Below, in pieces: positions 6,741-14,151 of a stretch of 64,000 bases of DNA. The first letter of the stretch is position 1. Every line of letters begins with the position of its first letter. The DNA is taken from the NCBI GenBank assembly GCA_963752045.1, contig CAVVWN010000015.1:1-64000 (forward strand), read 5' to 3'. This DNA comes from DATKDF01 sp963752045 (GTDB lineage: Bacteria > Acidobacteriota > Vicinamibacteria > Vicinamibacterales > SCN-69-37). Both the position numbers and the translations under genes were made by a program. The notes under the pieces were generated by a model. The model had not been told where the DNA came from and did not search any database. It saw nothing but the letters and a program-made list of their open reading frames with translations.

Positions 6741-9230
6741 TCAGTTGTCGACACTCAACCGCCACCCCGATTTCGGTCGAAGGGCCCGGGCCAGCGGCCT
6801 GAGCGTGGCCAGCAGGCACGACAGTATGATTAGCCCGACCGTTGCGGTTACTCCAAGACTCACGGCTCCACTTTCGCCGCCTGGGCTTCCAACGAAGGCC
6901 TTCAGAAGGACCAGCGAGACAACCGTGCCGCCGACCAACCCTCCCACGACTGCAGCGGCTGTAGACCCGAGCATTTGCCGCACGATGTCAACCTCGCGTG
7001 CGCCAAGAGCAACGCGAACCGCAATCTCCTGCGACCTCGTCGATACGATTCTTGACACCACACCGTAGAGGCCAGCCGCACACAGGCCGAGTGCTGCAAC
7101 CGCAAACACGTTGATCAGCATTGTGGTAATCCCGTTCATCCACAAGGAGTCCCACACGATTGACCTCATCGAGCGCGCCTCGACGAACATCATCCCTAAT
7201 CGCTCGACCTCTCTTCGTACCGCTGGCTCCACGTTCCCTGCGCTGGCCTGCCCCTGCACGAGCAGCCTGAGGGAATACTGGGGGCTCTGACTGTAGGGCA
7301 AGTAGACTTGTGGGACTGGGGCGTCACCGACCCTCGATATGATCGTATCGGCAACGACCCCGATGACATCCATTCGGCCCACTTCCCCCTCGATGATCAG
7401 GCATCCGGCTCCCGGCCGCGCTCTGCCCCACAGCCGGGTCGCCAACGTTTGATTGACCACGGCGACCCGTCTCGCTCCGAGTCGATCGGTGACGTCAATC
7501 ACACGGCCCGATCGATGCTCGATGCTGAGCGTATCGAAGTACCCAGGTGTAACCGAGTAGTTGGCCGCTACCGTTGACGTCTCATGGACTGCCTCTCCCT
7601 CGCCGCTGCAGGGCGACACGAAGCTCACGGCGGCCATCAACGGCGGATCCGCCACGACGAGATGGCTGACCAAGGCGGCCCGCCGGATCCCTGGCAATTG
7701 CCCCACACTCGCCAGCAGTTCCTCAACAAGCAATCCGGGCACGAGCAGAGCGTCCGTCGCAGGCTGCTCACCGTGTCCAGGCTGGCGGGTTTGCGCAAGC
7801 ACGCGCTCGGCGCGCTCGAGTGTTTGCCCACTAACGTGCACGCGCACAGTCGATATGCCGGACGCGTCAAACCCCAACGGCCCGCTCACGGTTTCGAGCA
7901 GCCGCATCAGGGACATGTTGCCCGTCAGTACCACCGTGAAGACAATCGCCGTCGCAATAGATACCCCGGCGCCAGTCAAGAAGCCGGTTCTACTCGTGAC
8001 GGTTGGAGAACCGCCAACCAGTCTGTCGGTGTCGATCTCGCGCCATGCCCACGCTGTGAGCAACCCGCCCCAGAACATCCCGACCGCTGCGGCAAACACA
8101 AGCGTCGCCACTGCGGCTGGCACACCCAACGAGATCTCGCTGCTCCTCGGAAAGTCAGCTGGCAGCCAGTGGCGAACTCCCTCGATGAGCCAAGACGCTC
8201 CAATCACACCCGCGAGACCGCCCACCACGGCGACGATTAGCCCCTCACACCACAGCTGCAGCCAAATCTGATGACGGCCTGCCCCAAGTGCGGCCCTGAC
8301 TCGGAATTCCCTTTGCCGCCTGGTCACAGCGACCAGCAGCATGGTCCCGACATTCGTCACCGCGACCATCAGGAGCAACGTCGCCGCGCCCAACAGCGCC
8401 GTCAACCCGGCATCGGTGCCCTGCACGATATCTTCAAACACGGGCTCAAGCGATGGCCGCCATCCCTTTTCGACGCCAGGCCAGCGCTCCTCAATCTGAG
8501 CAGCAAGATCGTTCATTTCTTGCGTGGCTTGGCTAAGAGATGATGACGGCAGCAATCTGGCGACAATGGCCAGTGACCGCGACGTATGGTCATTACTTTG
8601 TCGGCTGTCAACGTACCCTGGCGTCCATACGTTGGTGCCGTTCGGATAGTCGAAACCCGTCGGCATGACACCGATGATCCTCGACACCTCACCGTCGAGC
8701 CGACGCACCGTGAGCCCGATGATGTCCGGCCTGGCACCGAACCTGGATCGCCACAACCGGTCGCTGATCACTGCAATGCGGAAAGTCGCCCTCGCCTCGG
8801 GATCGTCAAACACCCTTCCCTGAGCGGCAGGCACCCCCATGACCCTGAAGAAGTCCGGCGTGACGACAACGTACCGCTGAGCCTCAAATCCGTTTGCGTC
8901 AGGCCGTTCCCAGAGCAGTTGGAAATTCGGCGAACCCATGCCCGCTATTGCCTGAAACGACTTCGCCCGGCTCAACCAGAAAAGCAGATCCCCTGGAGCG
9001 GCGTCAGCTCGCGCCGCGCTGCGCGTCATGTTGATCTGTCTGATCCTGACTAGGCTGTCCGCGTCAGGATAGGGGAGGTCGCGGATGATCACACTCCTGA
9101 ACAGCGTCCAAGCTGCGAGAGCGATCAGGACACCCAGGCCCAAGACAAGAACGCCAGCTACACCTGTCCCCGGTCGCCGTCTCAACGCGAGCCCTGCGTA
9201 CCGGACCGAGTGGGCCCAACCGACTCCCAA
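6741..9230 (-). CDS. ADOP-type permease of cassette B
   Basis: 829 residues with a TTG start; AAGGAG lies six bases upstream and supports it. The layout is that of ADOP proteins: a MacB-like N-terminal membrane segment (about 24-46), a periplasmic core (about 50-260), an FtsX permease block with several membrane spans (about 280-410), a second MacB-like core (about 450-680) and a final FtsX block (about 700-815) with SRIVSTRSQEIAVRVALGA. No ABC ATPase is encoded nearby. It is the last gene of an operon with the thioredoxin-like protein and the Cys-rich peptide. The context suggests export of, or immunity to, that peptide (inference). Confidence 0.9.
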   Translation of the reverse strand: MGVGWAHSVRYAGLALRRRPGTGVAGVLVLGLGVLIALAAWTLFRSVIIRDLPYPDADSLVRIRQINMTRSAARADAAPGDLLFWLSRAKSFQAIAGMGSPNFQLLWERPDANGFEAQRYVVVTPDFFRVMGVPAAQGRVFDDPEARATFRIAVISDRLWRSRFGARPDIIGLTVRRLDGEVSRIIGVMPTGFDYPNGTNVWTPGYVDSRQSNDHTSRSLAIVARLLPSSSLSQATQEMNDLAAQIEERWPGVEKGWRPSLEPVFEDIVQGTDAGLTALLGAATLLLMVAVTNVGTMLLVAVTRRQREFRVRAALGAGRHQIWLQLWCEGLIVAVVGGLAGVIGASWLIEGVRHWLPADFPRSSEISLGVPAAVATLVFAAAVGMFWGGLLTAWAWREIDTDRLVGGSPTVTSRTGFLTGAGVSIATAIVFTVVLTGNMSLMRLLETVSGPLGFDASGISTVRVHVSGQTLERAERVLAQTRQPGHGEQPATDALLVPGLLVEELLASVGQLPGIRRAALVSHLVVADPPLMAAVSFVSPCSGEGEAVHETSTVAANYSVTPGYFDTLSIEHRSGRVIDVTDRLGARRVAVVNQTLATRLWGRARPGAGCLIIEGEVGRMDVIGVVADTIISRVGDAPVPQVYLPYSQSPQYSLRLLVQGQASAGNVEPAVRREVERLGMMFVEARSMRSIVWDSLWMNGITTMLINVFAVAALGLCAAGLYGVVSRIVSTRSQEIAVRVALGAREVDIVRQMLGSTAAAVVGGLVGGTVVSLVLLKAFVGSPGGESGAVSLGVTATVGLIILSCLLATLRPLARALRPKSGWRLSVDN

Positions 9231-9342
9231 CGAGATTCTCCTTGTCAGGGCAAAGCTACCACCTCAAAGCTCTGCCAGGCTACATCCCCCCTTTCAGTCC
9301 GGCTCGGAGCAAGCGGTCCGCCTGATCTCAAGATCAACAGAC

Positions 9343-9371
9343 GGGTGGCGAGACGCCACATCCCGCCACCC
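9343..9371 (-). terminator. Hairpin between Cys-rich peptide and ADOP genes
   Basis: Arms GGGTGGCG (9343-9350) and CGCCACCC (9364-9371) form a strong stem in the 159-base gap after the peptide gene. There is no T-run. A partial terminator or RNA-stability element favouring the peptide over the permease is plausible. A similar hairpin sits in the same place in cassette C. Confidence 0.4.
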
Positions 9372-9389
9372 TGAGTCCTGAGGCTACCG

Positions 9390-9638
9390 TTACAACTGGG
9401 TGCACCTGTTGTTCGTGAAGACATTGCAGCCGCAGGGCGATCCCACATCGCCGCAGTGGTTGGTGGAAGTGCAGACCTGGCCAACGTACGGACAGCACCC
9501 CTCCCCGCCACCCTCCTCACAAGGGTCATCCGCGAAAGTTGTCATCGCCGTTCCAAACGCGATTGCGACAGCGAGCGCCATGACCAGTAAGAGCCCCTTC
9601 AGCGTCCCCAGATTCAGCGTATACGTGACCTTGTCCAT
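9390..9638 (-). CDS. Small exported Cys-rich peptide precursor (82 aa)
   Basis: The ATG is preceded by GGGAGG with good spacing. Residues about 14-35 form a hydrophobic signal peptide ending in a plausible cleavage site at TFA-DD. The mature part of about 45 residues is Gly/Cys rich with eight Cys (positions 40, 48, 49, 56, 62, 69, 71, 79), enough for four disulfides, including CC and CGC motifs. I do not recognise a named family. It is 23 bases downstream of a membrane thioredoxin-like gene that could form its disulfides, and upstream of an ADOP permease. A secreted disulfide-stabilised peptide, such as a bacteriocin or signal, is the best reading; activity is unproven. Confidence 0.8.
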   Translation of the reverse strand: MDKVTYTLNLGTLKGLLLVMALAVAIAFGTAMTTFADDPCEEGGGEGCCPYVGQVCTSTNHCGDVGSPCGCNVFTNNRCTQL

Positions 9639-9661
9639 GACGATCCTCCCTTCCGGTGCAA

Positions 9662-10285
9662 CTACCTATCTGCTCCAGCCACATCTCTCACTGCAGCCAG
9701 CACTTCCTCTACGCCTCGTGCAGACACGCCCCCAATCCACACGTTGAGGACCACCCCGGCTTTATCCAACAACACCAGCTGTGGCGTCAGTTCTAGGCGG
9801 TACAGGTGCACTACCTTCGACGTCGTGTACCTCAGCACATCGGCCTGCGCCAGGGCGTGCGATGCAAGGTACTCATCGCCGGCCTGTCCAGTAACATCGA
9901 TGAAGACCATCCTCACGCCGATTGCTTGAGCTCCCTCGCGCAGGGTCTGCCAAGTTGGCCAGGTCGCTGTGCAGGCGCCGCACTCGGCAGCAAACGCAAA
10001 CAGCAGGGTTGGTCTGTCAACTTCATAGGCCAGCTGCACTTGGGTTCCCGCATATGTTGTACCTTCGAGAGGAGGCATCGTTTGGCCCTCAACGGGCGCT
10101 ACCCTGAGTCTCTCAGACGCTGCCAGTACATCCACGTTGCGGCTTAGCCAGTTAGCACGAGCGGTGAGCGTGATAGCGGATATGATCAGGGCCACGAGCG
10201 CCACGAAGCTGAGTACGCCGAGCCAGACGGGGACCGCAATGGACCGCCTCAGGATTCGCGATAGTCGGTTCACCATCTTCGACAC
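9662..10285 (-). CDS. Membrane-anchored thioredoxin-like protein of cassette B
   Basis: 207 residues. A basic N-terminus and one membrane span (about 19-42) anchor it. Residues about 65-200 are a thioredoxin/TlpA-like fold with the active site ECGACTATWPTW (Cys102 and Cys105), a strand VRMVFIDV and the cis-Pro region LTPQLVLLD. The catalytic domain would face the periplasm. As first gene of the operon it precedes the eight-Cys peptide by 23 bases, so catalysis or proofreading of that peptide's disulfides is the natural hypothesis. Families of this type reduce or oxidise dithiols; the direction here cannot be told from sequence. Confidence 0.85.
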   Translation of the reverse strand: MSKMVNRLSRILRRSIAVPVWLGVLSFVALVALIISAITLTARANWLSRNVDVLAASERLRVAPVEGQTMPPLEGTTYAGTQVQLAYEVDRPTLLFAFAAECGACTATWPTWQTLREGAQAIGVRMVFIDVTGQAGDEYLASHALAQADVLRYTTSKVVHLYRLELTPQLVLLDKAGVVLNVWIGGVSARGVEEVLAAVRDVAGADR

Positions 10286-10669
10286 CCCGTGCGTCTTGGG
10301 ACGCTCTCGCCAAACGACCGACCTTACAGCTGCCGGGTGGCTGTGGCGCTTCGGAGTTTCCTCTTCCTGTTCGTGCGCGCGATCCTCAGAGATGTCTGCC
10401 GGGTTTGGCGTGCGTCCAGGTCATGAGAAGGTCTTGACGTCCAGGCCCGTTCGACTGCAAGCATGCTCCCAGAGGCGTCCGGTTGGGAAGACACAAACTG
10501 TCGTAAAAAGTGCTGTGATAACTGCTATCAAATCTGTCAACGCCTGCCGAAATCCTGGGACCCGGCTTGACTCGGCTGGGGTAAGATGCGTTCCTGCGGC
10601 GTAGTCAGAGCCCGCAACTCCCCTCGCTGGCACTGCCTGCCTGCCTGCCTGTACAGACCGGAGGCGCCG
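10286..10669. promoter_or_regulatory. Divergent control region of cassette B
   Basis: This 384-base gap lies between the minus-strand thioredoxin-like operon and the plus-strand response regulator and must hold both promoters. A TGATA-ACTGC-TATCA palindrome at 10516-10530, in a locally AT-richer patch, is the best operator candidate. No -35/-10 pair with normal spacing was convincing. Confidence 0.45.
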
Positions 10670-11473
10670 ATGGCCGTCGTGCTGGTTGTTGAAGACGATC
10701 CCGGTGTGGCGGGTACGGTGTGTCGTCACTTGGAAGAGCGCGGACACACCGCCCTGCCCGCCGCGAGCGTAGCGCAGGCGCGGCTGGTGGGCACCGCCAG
10801 GCCTCTCGATGCGGCCATCCTCGACCTGCGGCTGCCCGACGGCGACGGGTTGGCCGTGTTCAGCGAACTGCGGCAGCACTGGCCGGCGGTGGTGGGCGTG
10901 ATGCTGACCGGCTTCGGCTCCGTGCCGAACGCCGCGGCCAGCCTGCAGGCTGGCATGGCCGACTACGTCGAGAAACCGACCGACCTGGTGCGGCTGGTGA
11001 TGAGGCTTGAAACGCTGGTCGCGGCCGCGACTGCGCGGGTGGTGGTTCCGGAACCCGCCGCTGCCGCATCAGCGTCGGCGGTGCGCATTGCGCATCTCGT
11101 CGCCCGGGTGCTCGATCGCCCGACGCCACCGCGGACGATCGGTGACTGGGGCCGAAGCGTGGGCGTGGCGCCGAGCACGCTCAGAACGTGGTGCCGCGTC
11201 ATTGGTGTCCACCCGCACGACGCGCTCTCCCTGGTGCGTGGCCTGTGGGCCCTTGAGCACGCCTCGCACCTCGGGGTCCAGCCGGCTGAGCTGCTCGGGT
11301 ATCTCAACCCCCGAGGTATTCGCAGGTTTGGGGAGCGCGGAGGCTTTTCGCTGGAGACCTGGCAAACGCTGACATCGGTTCAGTTCTGCCTCCACCAGCA
11401 GTTTTGCCAGAACAAGCCGCTGGTCGTCGAGCTCATCCGACTGCTGTCGGATCGCGCACTCGGCCGCCGGTGA
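10670..11473 (+). CDS. Response regulator with a cassette-specific HTH domain
   Basis: The ATG at 10670 has GGAGG five bases upstream and begins directly at the receiver fold, so the longer frame from 10586 is rejected. Residues 1-120 are a receiver domain with acidic Asp9/Asp10, phospho-acceptor Asp52 in DLRLPDGDG, Thr80 and Lys102. Residues about 165-267 contain VGVAPSTLRTWCRVIGVHP, a helix-turn-helix closely similar to that of the stand-alone regulator at 17705-18154. No sensor kinase is encoded nearby, so the signal source is elsewhere. It is divergent from the thioredoxin-peptide-ADOP operon, its likely target. Confidence 0.85.
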   Translation: MAVVLVVEDDPGVAGTVCRHLEERGHTALPAASVAQARLVGTARPLDAAILDLRLPDGDGLAVFSELRQHWPAVVGVMLTGFGSVPNAAASLQAGMADYVEKPTDLVRLVMRLETLVAAATARVVVPEPAAAASASAVRIAHLVARVLDRPTPPRTIGDWGRSVGVAPSTLRTWCRVIGVHPHDALSLVRGLWALEHASHLGVQPAELLGYLNPRGIRRFGERGGFSLETWQTLTSVQFCLHQQFCQNKPLVVELIRLLSDRALGRR

Positions 11474-11676
11474 CGTTACGACCCGAACACCTGATCTGGC
11501 TCAGGTTCCCTGAAGACGCTTGCGGAGGTGTGCGCCTCTGGCCGGCGGCAAGAGCCTCCGCACGCTCGGCGCGCAGGCGGGGTCAAGGGCGGCAAAGCCG
11601 CCGAGCGGCGCGAGGGCACCCTTGACGCCGCCGAGCACCGGGCCACGCTGTCCCGCCGACGGCCGGCTCGCCGCGT
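11474..11676. other. Gap between convergent genes
   Basis: No gene is seen. GTCAAGGG and CCCTTGAC around 11580-11630 form a loose inverted repeat around a GC-rich segment. It may help separate the response regulator from the convergent mobilisation operon. Confidence 0.3.
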
Positions 11677-12138
11677 TCAGCGCGAGGCCTCACGCCATTT
11701 CATGAGCACCTCGAACTGCCGCCGCTCGGCGGGCGTCATTTCCAGCACGCGCCGGGCCACGGTGTCGCCGAGCTCGACGCCGGACCGGAGGTTGGCCAGT
11801 TCCGCCTCGTACGGCTGGGCCGCCCAGACATAGCCAGCCCCTGTCGCGAGACCCGTCGCCAGGATCAGCACGACGATCATCGCCCAGCGCTTCCACACCG
11901 CCGGCCAGAAGCGGTGGAGCTCGTGTTCGCGGAAGCGTTCCACCTGACCGATGAGGCGCTGGGCCTGCGCGAGCCAGGCCCGCTCGTCATGCAGGAGTTG
12001 TCGAAGCATCGGATCGTCGGCGAGCTTCCAGAGATCCTGTCGCAGCGCATCGAGCGCGTCCGTGGCCTCCCGCAGGCGCTTCTGGACCTCTGCGGCCGCC
12101 TCTCGCTGCGCCCGAAACACGTCAAGGGCACTCGCCAT
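11677..12138 (-). CDS. Mobilisation-operon membrane protein
   Basis: The ATG at 12138 has GGAGGT four to five bases upstream and starts two bases after the relaxase stop, so the two genes are coupled. The 153 residues comprise a charged helical N-terminal part (about 1-65, Arg/Glu/Leu rich, probably coiled coil), a single membrane span around RWAMIVVLILATGLATGAGYV, and a C-terminal soluble tail ending EMTPAERRQFEVLMKW. Proteins of this shape accompany MobA/MobL relaxases. The exact family was not recognised; a role linking the relaxosome to the membrane is inference. Confidence 0.65.
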   Translation of the reverse strand: MASALDVFRAQREAAAEVQKRLREATDALDALRQDLWKLADDPMLRQLLHDERAWLAQAQRLIGQVERFREHELHRFWPAVWKRWAMIVVLILATGLATGAGYVWAAQPYEAELANLRSGVELGDTVARRVLEMTPAERRQFEVLMKWREASR

Positions 12139-12140
12139 CG

Positions 12141-13070
12141 TCACCTCCCCCAGGAATGGTCATCGTCGCGGCTGGGACCCGAGCCGTAGGAGTAGTCGCG
12201 CTCGCGTGAATCCCGTTCGTCGGGCAGGCCGTAGGTCGTAATCTGCTCGATCGCCTGCTCCACCCGAGCGATCTCGGCGTCGATCTCCCGGAGCGCCTGC
12301 GCGTGGTCGCCGACGTCGATGGCGGCCTCGAACCGCTCGTGCTCGGCGCCGCGCTCGAGCATGTGCGGGGCGGCCGGGCCGTAGTGCTCGCCCGGCTCCT
12401 GGTCGAGGCCCTGACGTGCGTAGCTGCGGTGGTCCACCCGCACGTCGCTCCCCGCACGGGCCAGCGCTTCGTTCGTGAGCTCGGCCCATCGAGCGCGGGC
12501 GTTTTCCACCCACGGCGAGCCGTGGAACGTCCGGCTCTTGGGCGTCCCACCTTGTTCGGGGTGCTCCGGGTTGGCACGCTTGAACCACTCCTCGGGAGAT
12601 CGGTCGCGGCCGTCGTGCTGGCGCTCGGAGAACATCAGGTGGGCGTGGGGGTTGTGTATTTCGCCGTCGGCATTCCGACCTTCGTGGATCGCGAGGGTGT
12701 ACGGGAGCCGCTCCTCGTCGGTCAGCTCGTGGGCGAAGGCCCGGGCCAGGTCGATCTGATCCTCGACGCTGAGCTCGCGCGGCAGCGCGAAGTCGGCACT
12801 GACGAAGATCCGGCCGTTGGCACGTTCGTGGAGATCGGCGGCATCCCAGTAGAGGCTGGGGTCGTCTTCGGCCCAATCGGGCATGTGGCCGGACTCGATG
12901 TAGATCACGGGATCCCGACCCTCGGTGTCGTACTGGTCGTTCCGGGTGATGTAGTCGAAGGTCGCGGCACCTGACGCGCCGCCGGCGCGCGAGCCCGAGC
13001 GAAACGAGACGTGGAACGAGCCGCCGCCGCCCGCCGCGCCGCACTGACGGGACACTGCGATCGTACTCAC
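12141..13070 (-). CDS. MobA/MobL-type relaxase
   Basis: 309 residues from a GTG at 13070 with GAGGAGG about eleven bases upstream; an ATG at 13106 is an alternative. The N-terminus resembles MobA/MobL nickases: SFHVSF, then ATFDYITR with Tyr40 a likely nucleophile. The metal-binding histidines are His129 in AIHEGRN and His139, His142 and His144 in HNPHAHLMFSER. The C-terminus ends in charged helices. It would nick the island at an origin of transfer so a co-resident conjugation apparatus can move it. No helicase domain and no type IV secretion genes are present, so the island is at best mobilisable. The origin of transfer is probably in 13071-13248. Confidence 0.85.
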   Translation of the reverse strand: MSTIAVSRQCGAAGGGGSFHVSFRSGSRAGGASGAATFDYITRNDQYDTEGRDPVIYIESGHMPDWAEDDPSLYWDAADLHERANGRIFVSADFALPRELSVEDQIDLARAFAHELTDEERLPYTLAIHEGRNADGEIHNPHAHLMFSERQHDGRDRSPEEWFKRANPEHPEQGGTPKSRTFHGSPWVENARARWAELTNEALARAGSDVRVDHRSYARQGLDQEPGEHYGPAAPHMLERGAEHERFEAAIDVGDHAQALREIDAEIARVEQAIEQITTYGLPDERDSRERDYSYGSGPSRDDDHSWGR

Positions 13071-13248
13071 GGTCCATCGGTCCTCCTCACGCGGCCACAG
13101 GCGCATCGCGGGCGTTTCGGAGAAACGCCAAAGTGCGCCTGTGGCCGAAAACACACGGCGCGGCTCCCGCCCAGCCCGCCGCAACGTGAGAAATCCGACG
13201 CGTCGCCTGGCACCAGACGGCCACAGGCAACAGCCACGCACCCGGCGT

Positions 13249-13536
13249 TCATCGCGCCGGCTGTTTGGTGTCGAGATCGAACACGGCGCGGTCTGCCGGG
13301 CGCTCGAGCCGGGCGTCCAGCCAGCGGGCGAGTTCCTCGGGTGTGCGCAGGGCCGGCATGCCTTCGTGGGCCAGGGCGGCCAGGACCGTGACGCCGAGCA
13401 CGATCTTGCGGCGGGTGTCCCGCTTGCGCTCGGCGCGTGAGGCCCGGGCGAGGAGCTGATTCCGCGTCATGGGCAATTGAGCGAGCCGTTCCTCGAGTGT
13501 CTGAACGTGCTGGCGGACTTTCTCAGAGTGCCACAT
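13249..13536 (-). CDS. Small accessory mobilisation protein
   Basis: The ATG at 13536 has GGAGGT six bases upstream, so the long upstream extension of this frame is rejected. The 95 residues comprise a helical N-terminal half (MWHSEKVRQHVQTLEERLAQLP), a basic segment RASRAERKRDTRR, a hydrophobic helix IVLGVTVLAALAHEG, and a C-terminal part. It lies just upstream of and in line with the relaxase gene. It may be a relaxosome accessory or a small membrane-attached protein; the family was not recognised. Confidence 0.6.
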   Translation of the reverse strand: MWHSEKVRQHVQTLEERLAQLPMTRNQLLARASRAERKRDTRRKIVLGVTVLAALAHEGMPALRTPEELARWLDARLERPADRAVFDLDTKQPAR

Positions 13537-13701
13537 GGGGACCTCCGTAGCCTTCGGGGGCAAGCGGTGCCGTCGCACCCGGTCGTGGGCGACCCAGCTG
13601 CGATTGGTCGCCGTGATGCATGTTTCGAGGTGTCCGTTAAACACTGAGGACGCGGGCAGCGTGCGTGCCGCATACGCTGCGGTGGTCCCAGGAGACTCTC
13701 G

Positions 13702-13986
13702 ATGGCGGCTGACAAGCGGAACATCGGTTCCGAGATTCTCGAAGGTCTCCAGCAACTCAAGCGGGGAGAACGCGGACAGGTCTTTGAGTGGCCGGGCCCT
13801 CCGGTCGTCCATAGCGATCCGGACTTTCTCGGCGGTACCCCCGTCTTCGTCGGTACGAGAGTGCCGGTCCAGTCCCTCTTCGACTACCTTGAGGCCGGAG
13901 GTCCGCTCGACGAGTTCCTTCGGCAGTTTCCTTCCGTTCGCCGGGAACAGGCCATCGCCGCACTCGAGCGCGCGAGCGCCTGTTGA
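13702..13986 (+). CDS. DUF433 antitoxin with a grafted N-terminus
   Basis: 94 residues, with AGGAG upstream of the ATG. Residues about 35-94 (VVHSDPDFLGGTPVFVGTRVPVQSLFDYLEAGG...) are a DUF433 domain, the usual antitoxin partner of DUF5615 PIN-like toxins. Residues 1-33 (RNIGSEILEGLQQLKRGERGQV) are unlike DUF433 proteins and instead resemble the start of HigA/XRE-type antitoxins. This looks like recombination between two antitoxin genes. It is followed four bases later by the start of a PIN-like toxin gene that is cut short. Confidence 0.75.
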   Translation: MAADKRNIGSEILEGLQQLKRGERGQVFEWPGPPVVHSDPDFLGGTPVFVGTRVPVQSLFDYLEAGGPLDEFLRQFPSVRREQAIAALERASAC

Positions 13987-13989
13987 CCG

Positions 13990-14151
13990 GTGCGCGTCCT
14001 GCTTGACGAGAACCTGCCGCACGACCTGCCGGCCGAGCTCGGCGGTCACGACGTGTCGACGGGTGCGATCTCGTTGATCCGCCTGGGCGAAACACCCGAC
14101 CGCCTTGGCTACGCGGTATTGCGACAGGCCGCGGAGGTTCAGAACCCGTTC
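13990..14151 (+). pseudogene. Truncated DUF5615 PIN-like toxin
   Basis: From a GTG four bases after the antitoxin stop the protein reads MRVLLDENLPHDLPAELGGH and then DVST, the hallmark start of DUF5615/PIN-like toxins including the first catalytic acidic residues. After about 24 residues the similarity stops. The frame then runs into the 3' end of the convergent ADOP gene. The toxin has lost most of its catalytic domain, probably when cassette C was joined here. Confidence 0.65.

Noticed and set aside
12160..13077. Frame starting with an ATG well spaced from GAGGAGG within the relaxase gene
   Set aside because: Its product is Arg/Pro-rich with no motif, while the alternative frame encodes the relaxase histidine cluster. 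The ribosome binding site can serve the GTG at 13070.
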